From assembly GCF_009857835.1 (NCBI RefSeq), contig NZ_WWCL01000010.1:1-34061 (forward strand): 34,061 nt of DNA, written 5' to 3'. Both the position numbers and the translations under genes were made by a program. The stretch is from Duganella fentianensis (GTDB taxonomy: Bacteria; Pseudomonadota; Gammaproteobacteria; Burkholderiales; Burkholderiaceae_D). The notes beneath the pieces are model-generated. The model was given only the letters and a program-made list of their open reading frames with translations, did no database searches and was not told where the DNA came from. Positions 22,997 to 30,969 of the stretch are shown in pieces. Within the stretch, counting starts at the first letter, position 1. The number at the start of each line of letters is the position of its first letter.

Positions 22997-24976
22997 TTAG
23001 CGTGAGAACACTTGACCGGAGCCGATGATGAGCCGCTTGCCCTTGACCGGGCTTTTGCTTTGTTTGGCTTCCTCGGCAGGGAGGGGGACGGGTGCTGTGG
23101 CACAGTCCGATTGCGCCTTCTCGGCCGGACCGGGTGGCGCCTTCGGCGCCGGCGCGGCAGCGTCAATGGCCCGCCGCGCAATCTCCGCTTTGCTGGCCGA
23201 GCGGCGCCGCCTGGCTGCGCCATGGCGCAGGTAATCAAGATAGCACTGGACCGGATCGTCATTGTGCGCGACGCGCAACTTGCGCGCCCGCACGAGGGCC
23301 AGGATTTCCTTGCGCATGCGCAGGGTATGGGCCGTATGGCGCCAGGCCCCCTGGACCTCCACCACGCATAGTTCGCGCCCGGCCGCGTCGAACACGCGCA
23401 GCGCGCGCACGTCCTCGGCGTCAAAGTAGAGCCGCACCGGCTTGCCGATCAGGTCCGCCCGTCCGGCCAGGGCATGGCTCGTGTAGCGCGCGCCGAAGAA
23501 ATGAATATAGGGCCGCACCCCTTTGACGACACTGCCGCGCACGTGTCCTTCATGCTCGTGCTGCAGCAGACACAGGTTGCGCCGCATGGGCTCGGCCAGC
23601 CAGCGCAGCGCACTTTGTTTTTCACGGACGTAATAGCCCAGCATTTCCAGCGGCGAACGACCGCCCAGGTTCGTGTGCGCAGCGGCGTTGTAGTTGGCGA
23701 TGGCCACCGCAGTCAGTTCCATCAATTCGTCGAGTCGCACCACGGCCGCCGAAGTGGCCGTCAGTTCCGCGATGCGTCGCCGCGGATCGGCAGCGCCGCT
23801 GCCCGTGTTACCCGGCAACCGATGCGCGAGGACCGATGCCAGGGTGCCGAAAAAGCGTTCAATATGGGGCCGCTCGTTGGGGCGGTAAGCCGGACCGGCA
23901 TGGGCGCCACAGCCGACAATGTCGGTCAGCACGCGCAAGGTGTCCTCGGCGAGATGGGCTTTCGCATTGTCGAAGCGGAACCAGTTCCACAGCGCATAGC
24001 CAAGTTCCGGGAAGCGTTCGGAGGGCATGCCCGCTCCTGGGGCAAAGCGCAGGCCGGGAATGGTCAGCGCCGGCGGGCGCCACGGAACCAGGGCCCGCTC
24101 GACCGTCTTGAGCACGTCGAAGCGGCTGTATTCCGGTTCCAGCACGATGTGGTAGCCCAGGATCGCCCGGCTGCAAATGTCGATGATGGTGAGCAGCCAG
24201 ACGCGATCGATTTCGAACGACTCCTCGATGCCGGCGACGCGTTCAAAGACGATGCGCAGGCGCACGTCAACCCGGTGGCCGTCGAATTCGACGGCATCGA
24301 ACGGGATGGCCGCGACCAATGGCAGGCCTTCGGCGTGCGGACGGACACCGCCGGAGCGTTTTTGCGCGAGCGCGACGCGCGCCGCCAGTTCAAATGAGCG
24401 CGCGGCCATGGACTTGACCGCCGCGCCCAGGCTGCGGATCCCTTGCTCGTCCTGAACCAGGGGATAGTCCCCTTGCGTCAGGCCCAGCTCCAGACAGAGC
24501 AGGCGAAAGCGTTTGTGCAAGGCGCTCAGCCCACCGACAACGAGCCCTTTTGGCCCCTCTCTTAACACGACGTGATGCGCCTGCAGCTCATTGGCGATCA
24601 GGGCTTCCAGCTCAGGGTGACGTTCCAGCAATTGCTGGAATGCGCCGGCCTTGCCCGCAGGACCGGATCGGACGCTCTTTGCCGAGCGCCGGTACGACTT
24701 GACATGTTCGTAGGGAACGAGTGCGCGCAAGCCCTGCAGACGGCCGTCGGCATGCGTCTGCAGGCAGCGTTCGTACATGCGGCGCACGGAGCTGAACGGC
24801 ACCCCTGTGGCGGCCTCGATGGAGCGCAGGGGAGCGCGCCGACAATACAGCCGCACCGCTTCTTCACGGGCGCGAAAGATTTTTTGTTGCTCTCCCGAAA
24901 GAGCGGGCCACGCCACGGTCGGCCACAATGTCGGATCGGCCCGATCCGTGGCGGTGGCGCTACGACGGCCAGTCAT
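22997..24976 (-). CDS. tnsB: TnsB/TniA-type DDE transposase
   Basis: 659 residues. N-terminal helix-turn-helix parts (RSIEAATGVPFSSVRRMYERC near 51-71; a second near 140-165), then an rve integrase core with D232 (VEFDGHRVDV), D336 (FRFDNAKAHL) and E373 (ERPHIERFFGTL), then a Mu-type C-terminal beta-barrel (DLIGKPVRLYFDAEDVRALRV) and a basic tail for the AAA partner. It cuts and joins the 3' ends of the transposon. ATGA overlap with tnsA shows coupling. Called TnsB rather than TniA because a TnsA-like gene precedes it. Confidence 0.9.
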   Translation of the reverse strand: MTGRRSATATDRADPTLWPTVAWPALSGEQQKIFRAREEAVRLYCRRAPLRSIEAATGVPFSSVRRMYERCLQTHADGRLQGLRALVPYEHVKSYRRSAKSVRSGPAGKAGAFQQLLERHPELEALIANELQAHHVVLREGPKGLVVGGLSALHKRFRLLCLELGLTQGDYPLVQDEQGIRSLGAAVKSMAARSFELAARVALAQKRSGGVRPHAEGLPLVAAIPFDAVEFDGHRVDVRLRIVFERVAGIEESFEIDRVWLLTIIDICSRAILGYHIVLEPEYSRFDVLKTVERALVPWRPPALTIPGLRFAPGAGMPSERFPELGYALWNWFRFDNAKAHLAEDTLRVLTDIVGCGAHAGPAYRPNERPHIERFFGTLASVLAHRLPGNTGSGAADPRRRIAELTATSAAVVRLDELMELTAVAIANYNAAAHTNLGGRSPLEMLGYYVREKQSALRWLAEPMRRNLCLLQHEHEGHVRGSVVKGVRPYIHFFGARYTSHALAGRADLIGKPVRLYFDAEDVRALRVFDAAGRELCVVEVQGAWRHTAHTLRMRKEILALVRARKLRVAHNDDPVQCYLDYLRHGAARRRRSASKAEIARRAIDAAAPAPKAPPGPAEKAQSDCATAPVPLPAEEAKQSKSPVKGKRLIIGSGQVFSR

Positions 24977-25602
24977 GTGGATGCCCTCCGCAAACCCATC
25001 GCCGGCCCCAACGGCCGATCGCGCAATGCCTTCGCCTTGATGCGCCCTTTGTGCAGCAGCATGAATACCGCGGTGCGCACCAGCACGGTGTCATGCGGCT
25101 GAAAGTCGCGTTCGAGTTGCCCCAGCGTTGGCGCGCTCGATACCGCTTGCTCGACATCGAGCAACAACCTTTCGCTGACAAAGCGCTCATTCGACGCAAG
25201 ATAGGGCAGGATGCGCAGCCAGTTCTCGATCCAGACGCCATGGGCGGCAAGATCTTGCACGTGCACATAGCGGACGCCGATATCGTCGTCGGCACTCAGG
25301 CCCCCCGCCCGGGCCGGCTGGGGCGTGGGTGTGACGATCCAGCATACTTCGCGTCGTCCGATCTTGACCCAAAAATCAGCCAGTTGCCGGCGGTTGTCGT
25401 GGTGCCAGTACGCCGGGCGCTCGCAATAGCGCAGCACCCGGGGATTGCTTTCGAGGAGCGCCCAAAGCCGAACATGGAACGGGTCGAAGAGCGTCACCCG
25501 GCGCTTGAGCTTGGGCGCCAAAAACTCAAAGCGCGATGCGCCTTTCGGCCGCTCGCTGTCGATCGGATGGGTGAAGCGTGAGTGTGAAATGCCAGGTGCC
25601 AT
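24973..25602 (-). CDS. tnsA: TnsA-like endonuclease subunit
   Basis: 209 residues. The N-terminal nuclease-like part has RVTLFDPFHVRLWALLESNP (E51 candidate), PRVLRYCERPAYW and QLADFWVKIGRREVCWIV (D76). In Tn7 TnsA the catalytic set is Glu, Asp and a Lys in a beta strand after the Asp; here that strand reads CWIVTP with no lysine. The C-terminal half (ISVSERLLLDVEQAV to NATF-like region) resembles the helical TnsC-binding domain. It is the first gene of the operon, with GGAG before the ATG. It may be an inactive or altered nuclease, in which case transposition could be replicative. Confidence 0.7.
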   Translation of the reverse strand: MAPGISHSRFTHPIDSERPKGASRFEFLAPKLKRRVTLFDPFHVRLWALLESNPRVLRYCERPAYWHHDNRRQLADFWVKIGRREVCWIVTPTPQPARAGGLSADDDIGVRYVHVQDLAAHGVWIENWLRILPYLASNERFVSERLLLDVEQAVSSAPTLGQLERDFQPHDTVLVRTAVFMLLHKGRIKAKALRDRPLGPAMGLRRAST

Positions 25603-25637
25603 GCGGATCTCCGCCGGTTTTTATACAATTTAGCAGT

Positions 25638-25692
25638 TTTACTGCGCATTTCAAGGATGTCGCAACTTTACTTCGCATGTATGCGAAGTAAA
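25638..25692. promoter_or_regulatory. three TTTACT(T/G)CGCAT half-sites at the transposon's tnsA end
   Basis: The 12-mer TTTACTGCGCAT occurs at 25638-25649, TTTACTTCGCAT at 25667-25678, and its inverted copy ATGCGAAGTAAA at 25681-25692, giving a 12-bp-arm palindrome with a GT centre. The region lies 36-90 bases upstream of the tnsA start. Repeated half-sites here can be transposase-binding sites of the left end, an operator for autoregulation, or both. Confidence 0.65.
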
Positions 25693-25772
25693 AGTGTCGT
25701 CATCGAAAATGGGATCGGCCTAAATTCAAGAACTTACGGGCGCTGGGGTGTATGCAGAATTACTTCGATTGA

Positions 25773-26597
25773 CGGGCCGGGACCCGACTCAGCGAGCGCG
25801 GGCTGGCTGAACGCTTCCGTGTCTCGCGCACGCCGGTGCGCGAAGCGATACAGCGACTGGTGCGTGAAGGTCTGCTGGCGACCAGTAAAGATGGCGCCCA
25901 CAGCGTATCGAATGCCGGCGCCTTGCTGGTGCAGTCGGGCGAAAAGCAGTTCACGCCACCGGATCCGCTCGAGCAGGCCTATTTTGCGATTGCCGAAGAC
26001 AGGTTGGCAGGACACTTGCCGGAGCGGGTGACGGAGAACGAATTTGCGCGGCGGTATGACATCAGCCGCGCACAATTGGCGGCGGTCTTGCGCCGCATGG
26101 CGCAGGAAGGATGGATAGAACGTCTGCCCGGGCATGGCTGGCGCTTTACCCCTGTCCTGACGTCAGCGGCAACTTATGATCAGGGCTACCGCTTCCGTAT
26201 CCTGATCGAAGCGGCTGGCATACTGGAGCCGACATTCAGTCTGAACCGTACTGCACTGGAACGTTGCCAGCAGCAGCAGCGCCTGCTGCTGGAGCAGATT
26301 AATGACGTTTCTGCGGCTGATATCTTTAATGCCAATACGCAGTTACACGAAGCCATTGCAGAATGCTCAGGCAACGTTTTCTTTATCGATTCGCTCAAGC
26401 GGCTCAATAGCCTGCGTCGCCTGATGGAATATCGTAAGACGTTTAACCGCGAAGCCAGTGCACGTCGCTGCCGCGAGCACCTGAGCCTGATCGAGTTGCT
26501 ACTGACAGGGCAGCAGGAGGCAGCGGCAGATTTTATCCGCTTGCACTTGAGGGATGCCGCGCGTGAAAAATCGGCGCATATATCTGTCCAGCGTTAG
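25773..26597 (+). pseudogene. GntR-family regulator with two winged helices, 5' broken
   Basis: The open frame begins after a TGA at 25770-25772 and its first start-like codon (GTG 25836) is in the middle of the first HTH, LSERGLAERFRVSRTPVREAIQRL, so the true start is lost. The upstream peptide VYAELLRL, typical of GntR N-termini, is present in another frame at 25750-25773, indicating a one-base indel. A second winged helix (LPERVTENEFARRYDISRAQLAAV, about 80-105 of the frame) and then an FCD-like helical ligand domain follow. Tandem winged helices are unusual for GntR proteins. The break lies just beside the transposon's left end. Confidence 0.7.
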
Positions 26598-26657
26598 TTG
26601 GATTGCTAGCGAACGGCAGTGTCTGACCGCGGCTGGCTGATTGAGCATTGTATTTGC

Positions 26658-27377
26658 TTAATTCAGCGTGGTGATCAGATTCAGAAATTCACTGCGGAGT
26701 GCGGTGTTGTTCAGAAAGGCGCCGCGCATCACGGAATTCCACATCAAAGCCCCATCGTCCTTGACACCCCGCCAGTGCATGCAAAAATGCTGGGCCTCCA
26801 TGATGATGGCGAGGCCATCCGGGCGGATTCTCTGTTCCAGTTCATTGGCCAACATCACCACGGCTTCTTCCTGTATCTGTGGCCGGCTCATCACCCACTC
26901 GGCCAGACGGGCAAACTTGGACAAGCCGATCAGATCCGACGTGGCGTTGGGCAGTACTCCCAGCCACACTTTGCCCATGATAGGGCAGAGGTGGTGCGAG
27001 CAGGCACTACGCACCGTTAGCGGACCGATGATCATCAATTCGCTAAGCCCGGTGATATTCGGAAAGGCGGTGACCGCAGGCGCTGCTTCATAGCGACCGC
27101 GAAATACCTCCTCAACAAACATCTTGGCTACCCGCTTTGCCGTGTCGGCCGTGTTATGGTCGTTCCGGGTATCGATGACCAGAGTGCGCAACACTTCCTG
27201 CAATTGCAGCGTCACTTCGTGGCGTAGTTCGTCCAGCTCACCATGGCGGATATACGCCGCGATGTTGTCGTTGGCGTGAAACCGCTGGCCTGCGTCCAGC
27301 AAGCGCTGGCGTATCCGTTCCGACGCGCTGACCTTTAGCGTTTGCCGGCCGGGTTTGATGTCTAGATCTAACAGCAT
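26658..27377 (-). CDS. folE: GTP cyclohydrolase I
   Basis: 239 residues. FolE converts GTP to 7,8-dihydroneopterin triphosphate, first step of folate and pterin synthesis. Zinc ligands are C126 and H129 in SACSHHLCP and C199 in AQHFCMHWRGV, with H128 as the catalytic His; LIGLSKFARL and the C-terminal barrel are intact. It is the last gene of an ECF-controlled operon after DUF4142 and cupredoxin genes, with AAGGAG before the ATG. Because FolE is a zinc enzyme, a stress-inducible extra copy could keep folate synthesis running under metal or oxidative stress; that role is inference. Confidence 0.95.
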   Translation of the reverse strand: MLLDLDIKPGRQTLKVSASERIRQRLLDAGQRFHANDNIAAYIRHGELDELRHEVTLQLQEVLRTLVIDTRNDHNTADTAKRVAKMFVEEVFRGRYEAAPAVTAFPNITGLSELMIIGPLTVRSACSHHLCPIMGKVWLGVLPNATSDLIGLSKFARLAEWVMSRPQIQEEAVVMLANELEQRIRPDGLAIIMEAQHFCMHWRGVKDDGALMWNSVMRGAFLNNTALRSEFLNLITTLN

Positions 27378-27443
27378 TTAAGCTCCTTGTGTAGCGCGCG
27401 AGTGCGTAGTAATTGGGCTGGAGATGTCGAGCCGGTAGCGCGG

Positions 27444-27803
27444 CTACTTGACGATGATGCGGGCTTGCATCATCGGATGCAGCGTGCAGGCATAGGCAAA
27501 GCTGCCTTGGCGACGCGCGACGAACGTCCAGCGTGCGCCTGCCGGTATGGTCCCCGACGTGAATTGTGGGACGCGGCTGACGGCATCATGGGGGAACGGG
27601 TCTTTATTGATCCATTCGACCGTATCGCCGGCTTTGATTTCCAGTACTTGTGGCGAAAACTGCATAGCTTCGATAATCACCCTATGTGTGGCCGATGCTG
27701 CAAGTGTCTGCGACGGCGCACACAGGGCCGCTAGCAGGGCCAGAACAAGCGCCCCCTTGCCGCAGCAGCGCGCTAGACCGTCGGGGTGTGGCAGGGTACG
27801 CAT
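27444..27803 (-). CDS. cupredoxin (plastocyanin/amicyanin-like)
   Basis: About 119 residues. A signal peptide with a hydrophobic core GALVLALLAALCAPSQTLAAS is followed by one cupredoxin domain: IIEAMQFSPQVLEIKAGDTVEWINKD, the first copper ligand H in PFPHDAVS, and the loop YACTLHPMM supplying Cys, His and Met. This is a type-1 copper electron carrier in the periplasm. The ATG at 27803 has AAGGATG correctly spaced; an ATG six bases earlier does not. It starts nine bases after the DUF4142 stop. Possible electron partner of the nearby di-heme cytochrome. Confidence 0.88.
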   Translation of the reverse strand: MRTLPHPDGLARCCGKGALVLALLAALCAPSQTLAASATHRVIIEAMQFSPQVLEIKAGDTVEWINKDPFPHDAVSRVPQFTSGTIPAGARWTFVARRQGSFAYACTLHPMMQARIIVK

Positions 27804-27811
27804 GCTCATCC

Positions 27812-28336
27812 TTATTTGAATGACGCCTGCATGTGCCGGGCGTGATCGAGATGGGCTACGAAGGCAGGCCGTACTTTTACCAGCAGAGCTTTGAGTTCGG
27901 CATTTTGCGCGCTCGGAATCAGAGTCTTGTCGAGCGCGTCCATTACCGCGGCGTGATAGGCCACCTCGTTATCAACATAGGCCTGATCGAATTTTGCGCC
28001 GTGCAGAGCTTTGAGCTTGGCCAGTGTTTCGTTGCCACCCTGTTTGAGTGATTTGCTGATGTCATTTTCTTCCGGGATGACCTGCAGACGGGTCACCAGT
28101 TCGACCGCCATTTTATTGACGCCGCCATGGTCGGCAACCATAGTTTGCGCGAATTTTTTTACTTCGGCATTGCTGGCCTTCGCTGCGGCTAACTGGCCTG
28201 CTTCGATATCGACGTTATTGGCTGCAACAACGATCGCAGCGATTTGTGCGTCGCTAGGCCCGTGCGCCTGAGCGAACGATGCCGACACGGCCAGTACCAG
28301 CAGACTAGCAGTCAATGCTTGAACGTGCTTATTCAT
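27812..28336 (-). CDS. DUF4142 periplasmic protein
   Basis: 174 residues. The signal peptide MNKHVQALTASLLVLAVSASFAQA precedes a four-helix DUF4142 domain: IAAIVVAANNVDIEAGQLAA, VKKFAQTMVADHGGVNK, FDQAYVDNEVAYHAAVMDAL, VRPAFVAHLDHARHMQ. DUF4142 is a ferritin-like fold of unknown activity; the His residues in the helices would allow metal binding. A longer upstream frame overlaps the sigma gene and is not used; AAGGA stands before this ATG. It is the first gene of an operon with cupredoxin and folE, read from a GGAAC-N19-TCTAA promoter. Confidence 0.9.
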   Translation of the reverse strand: MNKHVQALTASLLVLAVSASFAQAHGPSDAQIAAIVVAANNVDIEAGQLAAAKASNAEVKKFAQTMVADHGGVNKMAVELVTRLQVIPEENDISKSLKQGGNETLAKLKALHGAKFDQAYVDNEVAYHAAVMDALDKTLIPSAQNAELKALLVKVRPAFVAHLDHARHMQASFK

Positions 28337-28389
28337 ACGATTCCTTTGTGCTGTTTGTGAAGTGGGGTAAAACGTGCTTGCTACAAACA

Positions 28390-28418
28390 TTAGATGCCGC
28401 AAAGGTTGCTTGCGTTCC
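28390..28418 (-). promoter_or_regulatory. ECF promoter for the DUF4142-cupredoxin-folE operon
   Basis: On the minus strand GGAAC (28418-28414) and TCTAA (28394-28390) are separated by exactly 19 bases. This is the GGAAC/TCTAA type used by RpoE-like ECF sigma factors and is identical in architecture to the two elements between the sigma gene and the cytochrome gene. It lies 54 bases before the DUF4142 start, overlapping the 3' end of the sigma gene region. Confidence 0.75.
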
Positions 28419-28427
28419 CGGCCAGGT

Positions 28428-29147
28428 CTAGTGTGCTGCCAGGCGGGCCAGGACATTGGCCACGATGCGGTCACAGCGCGCACCATCGAACGAGAAGGCT
28501 GCATCGAGGCCATGATCAATTTCACGTGAGAGTGCTTCGCGCAGCATGCTGCGGGCGCGGAAATAGCGGGTCCGTACGGTCGCTTCGGGAATGTTGAGGC
28601 AGGCGGCGGTTTCTTCCACCGACATTTCTTCCAGCCCGCGCAACATAAATACGATACGAAAGACGTCCGGCAAGCCGTCGATTTTTTCTTCAATCAAGCG
28701 CCGGATCTGCGACCGCTCTGCCGCTTCCTCGGGCTGTTCCACTCTTTTGCCGTCCATGATTGCCTCGTCTTCCGTCTGATGTCGCTCCACTTCGTCCCAT
28801 TGCATTTCGCTGCTGATATCGATGATCTCGGCGCGGCGTGTGCTTTTGCGGCTACGTGCCAGCCCTTCGTTAATGACGATGCGGGTCAGCCAGGTCGACA
28901 GGCTGGACTCAGCGCGAAAGCTGTGCAGCGACTGAAAGATACGCAGATAGGCTTCCTGTACCACGTCTTCAGCTTCGGCGTCATTCTTGACGATGGCGCG
29001 TGCCGCTCGATACAGGATCCGGTTAAAGCGGCGCATCAGCAGTTCGAATCCATTGCGCTGCCCGGCCTGTATGGCCTGAATGATATCGGCGTCCGATAAG
29101 GCACTGTGGCTGGCAGTGATACTGCTGGCGATGCGATGGGGTGGCAT
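28428..29147 (-). CDS. ECF (RpoE-like) sigma factor
   Basis: 239 residues. Region 2 (FELLMRRFNRILYRAARAIV to DAEAEDVVQEAYLRIFQ, about 35-72) and region 2.4-like SLSTWLTRIVINEGLARSRK are followed by an acidic linker and region 4 (GLPDVFRIVFMLRGLEEMSV, TAACLNIPEATVRTRYFRAR, about 160-200). The C-terminal extension FDGARCDRIVANVLARL is shared by a subgroup of ECF factors that lack a neighbouring anti-sigma gene; none is present here. It probably directs its own promoter and two others with GGAAC-N19-TCTAA. AAGGAA precedes the ATG. Confidence 0.93.
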   Translation of the reverse strand: MPPHRIASSITASHSALSDADIIQAIQAGQRNGFELLMRRFNRILYRAARAIVKNDAEAEDVVQEAYLRIFQSLHSFRAESSLSTWLTRIVINEGLARSRKSTRRAEIIDISSEMQWDEVERHQTEDEAIMDGKRVEQPEEAAERSQIRRLIEEKIDGLPDVFRIVFMLRGLEEMSVEETAACLNIPEATVRTRYFRARSMLREALSREIDHGLDAAFSFDGARCDRIVANVLARLAAH

Positions 29148-29178
29148 GAAGGGTTTCCTTGTGTAGTGGCGTATGACT

Positions 29179-29207
29179 GTTAGACGTCGTCAGCTCTGCG
29201 GGCGTTC
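29179..29207 (-). promoter_or_regulatory. ECF promoter of the sigma factor gene
   Basis: Minus strand GGAAC (29207-29203), 19 bases, TCTAA (29183-29179). The -10 is 32 bases before the sigma gene ATG. Same architecture as the other two sites in this locus, so the sigma factor very likely transcribes its own gene. Confidence 0.75.
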
Positions 29208-29220
29208 CCATAAATAATTT

Positions 29221-29239
29221 TTGATTTTCTCAAAATCAA
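29221..29239. repeat. 8-bp palindrome between divergent ECF promoters
   Basis: TTGATTTT (29221-29228), CTC, AAAATCAA (29232-29239). It ends one base before the GGAAC of the cytochrome promoter and 14 bases beyond the GGAAC of the sigma promoter. A regulator bound here could control both promoters; a terminator is unlikely since both genes point away. Confidence 0.55.
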
Positions 29240-29268
29240 GGAACAGGGCAAATATTCGCCTCATCTAA
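29240..29268 (+). promoter_or_regulatory. ECF promoter of the di-heme cytochrome gene
   Basis: Plus strand GGAAC (29240-29244), 19 bases, TCTAA (29264-29268). The ATG at 29343 lies about 68 bases downstream of the expected start site. Divergent from the sigma promoter, with the centres about 60 bases apart. Confidence 0.75.
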
Positions 29269-29342
29269 ACACGGGCAACACAGTCATGTCGACTGCGGCT
29301 TGCATGTCTTCACACATCGATTTCGTAGAAAGGGAAAACAGC

Positions 29343-30599
29343 ATGCTATATTTCAGCGCCTCAGCTTACACACGCTGGCGCCTGCTGGGCGGCGCCATAC
29401 TCAGCACCATTTTGCTCAGCGCTTGCGGCGACGGCGACACCGCGCGGCCAGTTGCCACTGCTCCGACCACGCCCGAAATGCCCGATCCTGCGCAACTGGC
29501 GCAGGGTCAGCAGATCTTCCGCTACGATACCTTCGGCGACGAAGCGCATTGGACCGACAAACTGCAGATGCATACCGTCATTTCGAGCGCGGTCGATCCG
29601 CTCACCGCGCTATCGGTCGGGCTGAAAGTCGACGCCGACGCCTTGCCGACGGCAGTCGTCAACGGTATCAAGGATGGCAGTATTGACCTGAAAAGCCCTG
29701 CCACCACGGTCGCGCTGTTGAAATTGAATGCCGTGGTTGGCATAGTCGGTAAAGTCGAGAGCGTTAATGGCAGGGATGTGCTGACGCGGGTGGGCATCAC
29801 CTGCGCGCTTTGCCACTCCACGGTTGATAACTCGTTCGCCGCCGGCATAGGGCGCCGGTTAGATGGCTGGGCTAACCGTGACCTGAATGCTGGTGCCATC
29901 ATTGCGTTGTCGCCAGCGTTGAGTACGGTGCAGAAAGCCGTCTACAAATCCTGGGGCAAGGGCATGTATGACCCGCGCTACAGCGTAGATGGGAAGAACG
30001 GCCCGCAAGTGATACCGCCGGCCTATGGCCTGGCGGGCATACACCGCATCACCTCGACCGGCGACGGTACAGAAATCGCGTACTGGAATCGTTATGTAGC
30101 GGTCACGCAGATGGGGGGGCAGGGGCATTTTGACGACAGCCGTATTGGCATTTCGGTGACCAATGGTACGGTCGACCTAGTTTCGTCCAAGCTGCCAGCG
30201 CTGCAAGCTTACCAGCTTTCGCTGGCGGCCCCTGGTGCACCTGAGGGGAGTTTTGATGCGGTCATGGCAGCGCGCGGTAAATTACTCTTTTACGGCAAGG
30301 CGACGTGTTTTACCTGTCATAGCGGAAATGAATTCACCGATGCTAATTCGCGCTTGCATACGCCGTTGGAAACAGTGAGCGAACCGGAAGCGGCGGGAGT
30401 ACCTAGCTACGCCAGTCGCTCGGCTACGCAGCAGTATCGGACCGCGCCGCTTAAAGGTGTTTGGCAACACGCGCCATACTTCCATAATGGCTCGGCTGCG
30501 ACTCTGGAAGATGTGGTTGCAACCTATAATGAACGTCAGCACTTGCAGCTGACACCAGCCGAAGTGGCCGAACTGAGTAACTATCTCAAGTCTTTGTAG
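29343..30599 (+). CDS. di-heme cytochrome c lipoprotein, CCP/MauG-like
   Basis: 418 residues. The lipoprotein signal ends in LLSAC (Cys28). Heme sites are CALCH (154-158) and CFTCH (322-326). The C-terminal block APLKGVWQHAPYFHNGSA followed by LEDVVATYN and LTPAEVAELSNYLKSL is characteristic of the cytochrome-c-peroxidase/MauG/RoxA superfamily. The ATG follows AAAGGGA; a longer frame exists but lacks lipoprotein logic. It faces the periplasm, tethered to a membrane. Peroxide reduction or another oxidative reaction with electrons from the cupredoxin is plausible; the activity cannot be read from sequence alone. Confidence 0.88.
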   Translation: MLYFSASAYTRWRLLGGAILSTILLSACGDGDTARPVATAPTTPEMPDPAQLAQGQQIFRYDTFGDEAHWTDKLQMHTVISSAVDPLTALSVGLKVDADALPTAVVNGIKDGSIDLKSPATTVALLKLNAVVGIVGKVESVNGRDVLTRVGITCALCHSTVDNSFAAGIGRRLDGWANRDLNAGAIIALSPALSTVQKAVYKSWGKGMYDPRYSVDGKNGPQVIPPAYGLAGIHRITSTGDGTEIAYWNRYVAVTQMGGQGHFDDSRIGISVTNGTVDLVSSKLPALQAYQLSLAAPGAPEGSFDAVMAARGKLLFYGKATCFTCHSGNEFTDANSRLHTPLETVSEPEAAGVPSYASRSATQQYRTAPLKGVWQHAPYFHNGSAATLEDVVATYNERQHLQLTPAEVAELSNYLKSL

Positions 30600-30969
30600 A
30601 TCCCGAACATTGTGTGTGGGAGCGATGTCTTTCCTTCAGCAATGACGAGGGGGCGGGGCAATAAAATGTTCCGTCGTGCATTATGGCGCAGGTGCTGTTC
30701 CGCATTCTGCGTATCCATAGCCCGAGTGAGCACAGCAAGTCCGTATCAGTTATTTACTTCCTCATATTACGATTTTGGAAGGAGCGCGCCATGTAAAACT
30801 GGGGATTAGACACCGTTGTCTTTTTTGAGGGGCGATTTGAGGATCACGGACTGTTCCGTAAGCCCAAAAATCGGCATTTCTCCCTCTGGCGGAGCGCCAA
30901 ATCCGCAAATCGCAAGCTCAGGTGACTACGCCCTTCGGCATCGCCTGACTGCAGTGCTCTAGATGAGGG
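30600..30969. other. 370-base gap without a supported gene
   Basis: Between the cytochrome gene and the convergent outer-membrane channel gene. It holds one imperfect hairpin near 30921-30950 (TCAGGTGA against TCGCCTGA), possibly the end of the channel transcript. A 65-codon frame from 30612 has no ribosome site and an Arg/Cys-rich composition unlike a real protein. Nothing else is recognisable. Confidence 0.6.

Larger units (their letters stand above)
19170..25720. mobile_element. Tn7-like transposon with mer cargo (borders approximate)
   Basis: The core is tnsA-tnsB-tniB-tniQ (25602-21151). The left end is judged from the half-site cluster near 25.64-25.69 kb and from the broken GntR gene that starts soon after. 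The right end is either module B (near 21.0 kb) or, if the mer cassette is cargo, module A (near 19.2 kb). I could not find matching terminal inverted repeats or a 5-bp target duplication by eye, so the exact borders remain open. The high GC content of the core contrasts with DNA to the left. Confidence 0.5.

Noticed and set aside
21151..25602. CRISPR-associated transposon or classic Tn5053/Tn402 element
   Set aside because: No cas gene or array is present, a TnsA-like gene precedes the transposase, and the Tn5053-type terminal sequence TGTCATTTTCAGAAG is not found.
28337..28693. N-terminal extension of the DUF4142 gene to 293 codons
   Set aside because: It overlaps the sigma gene and would bury the signal peptide and the ECF promoter; the ATG at 28336 has a good ribosome site.
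30612..30809. 65-codon frame after the cytochrome gene
   Set aside because: No ribosome site and a low-complexity Arg/Cys/Ser mix with no homology pattern; treated as intergenic.
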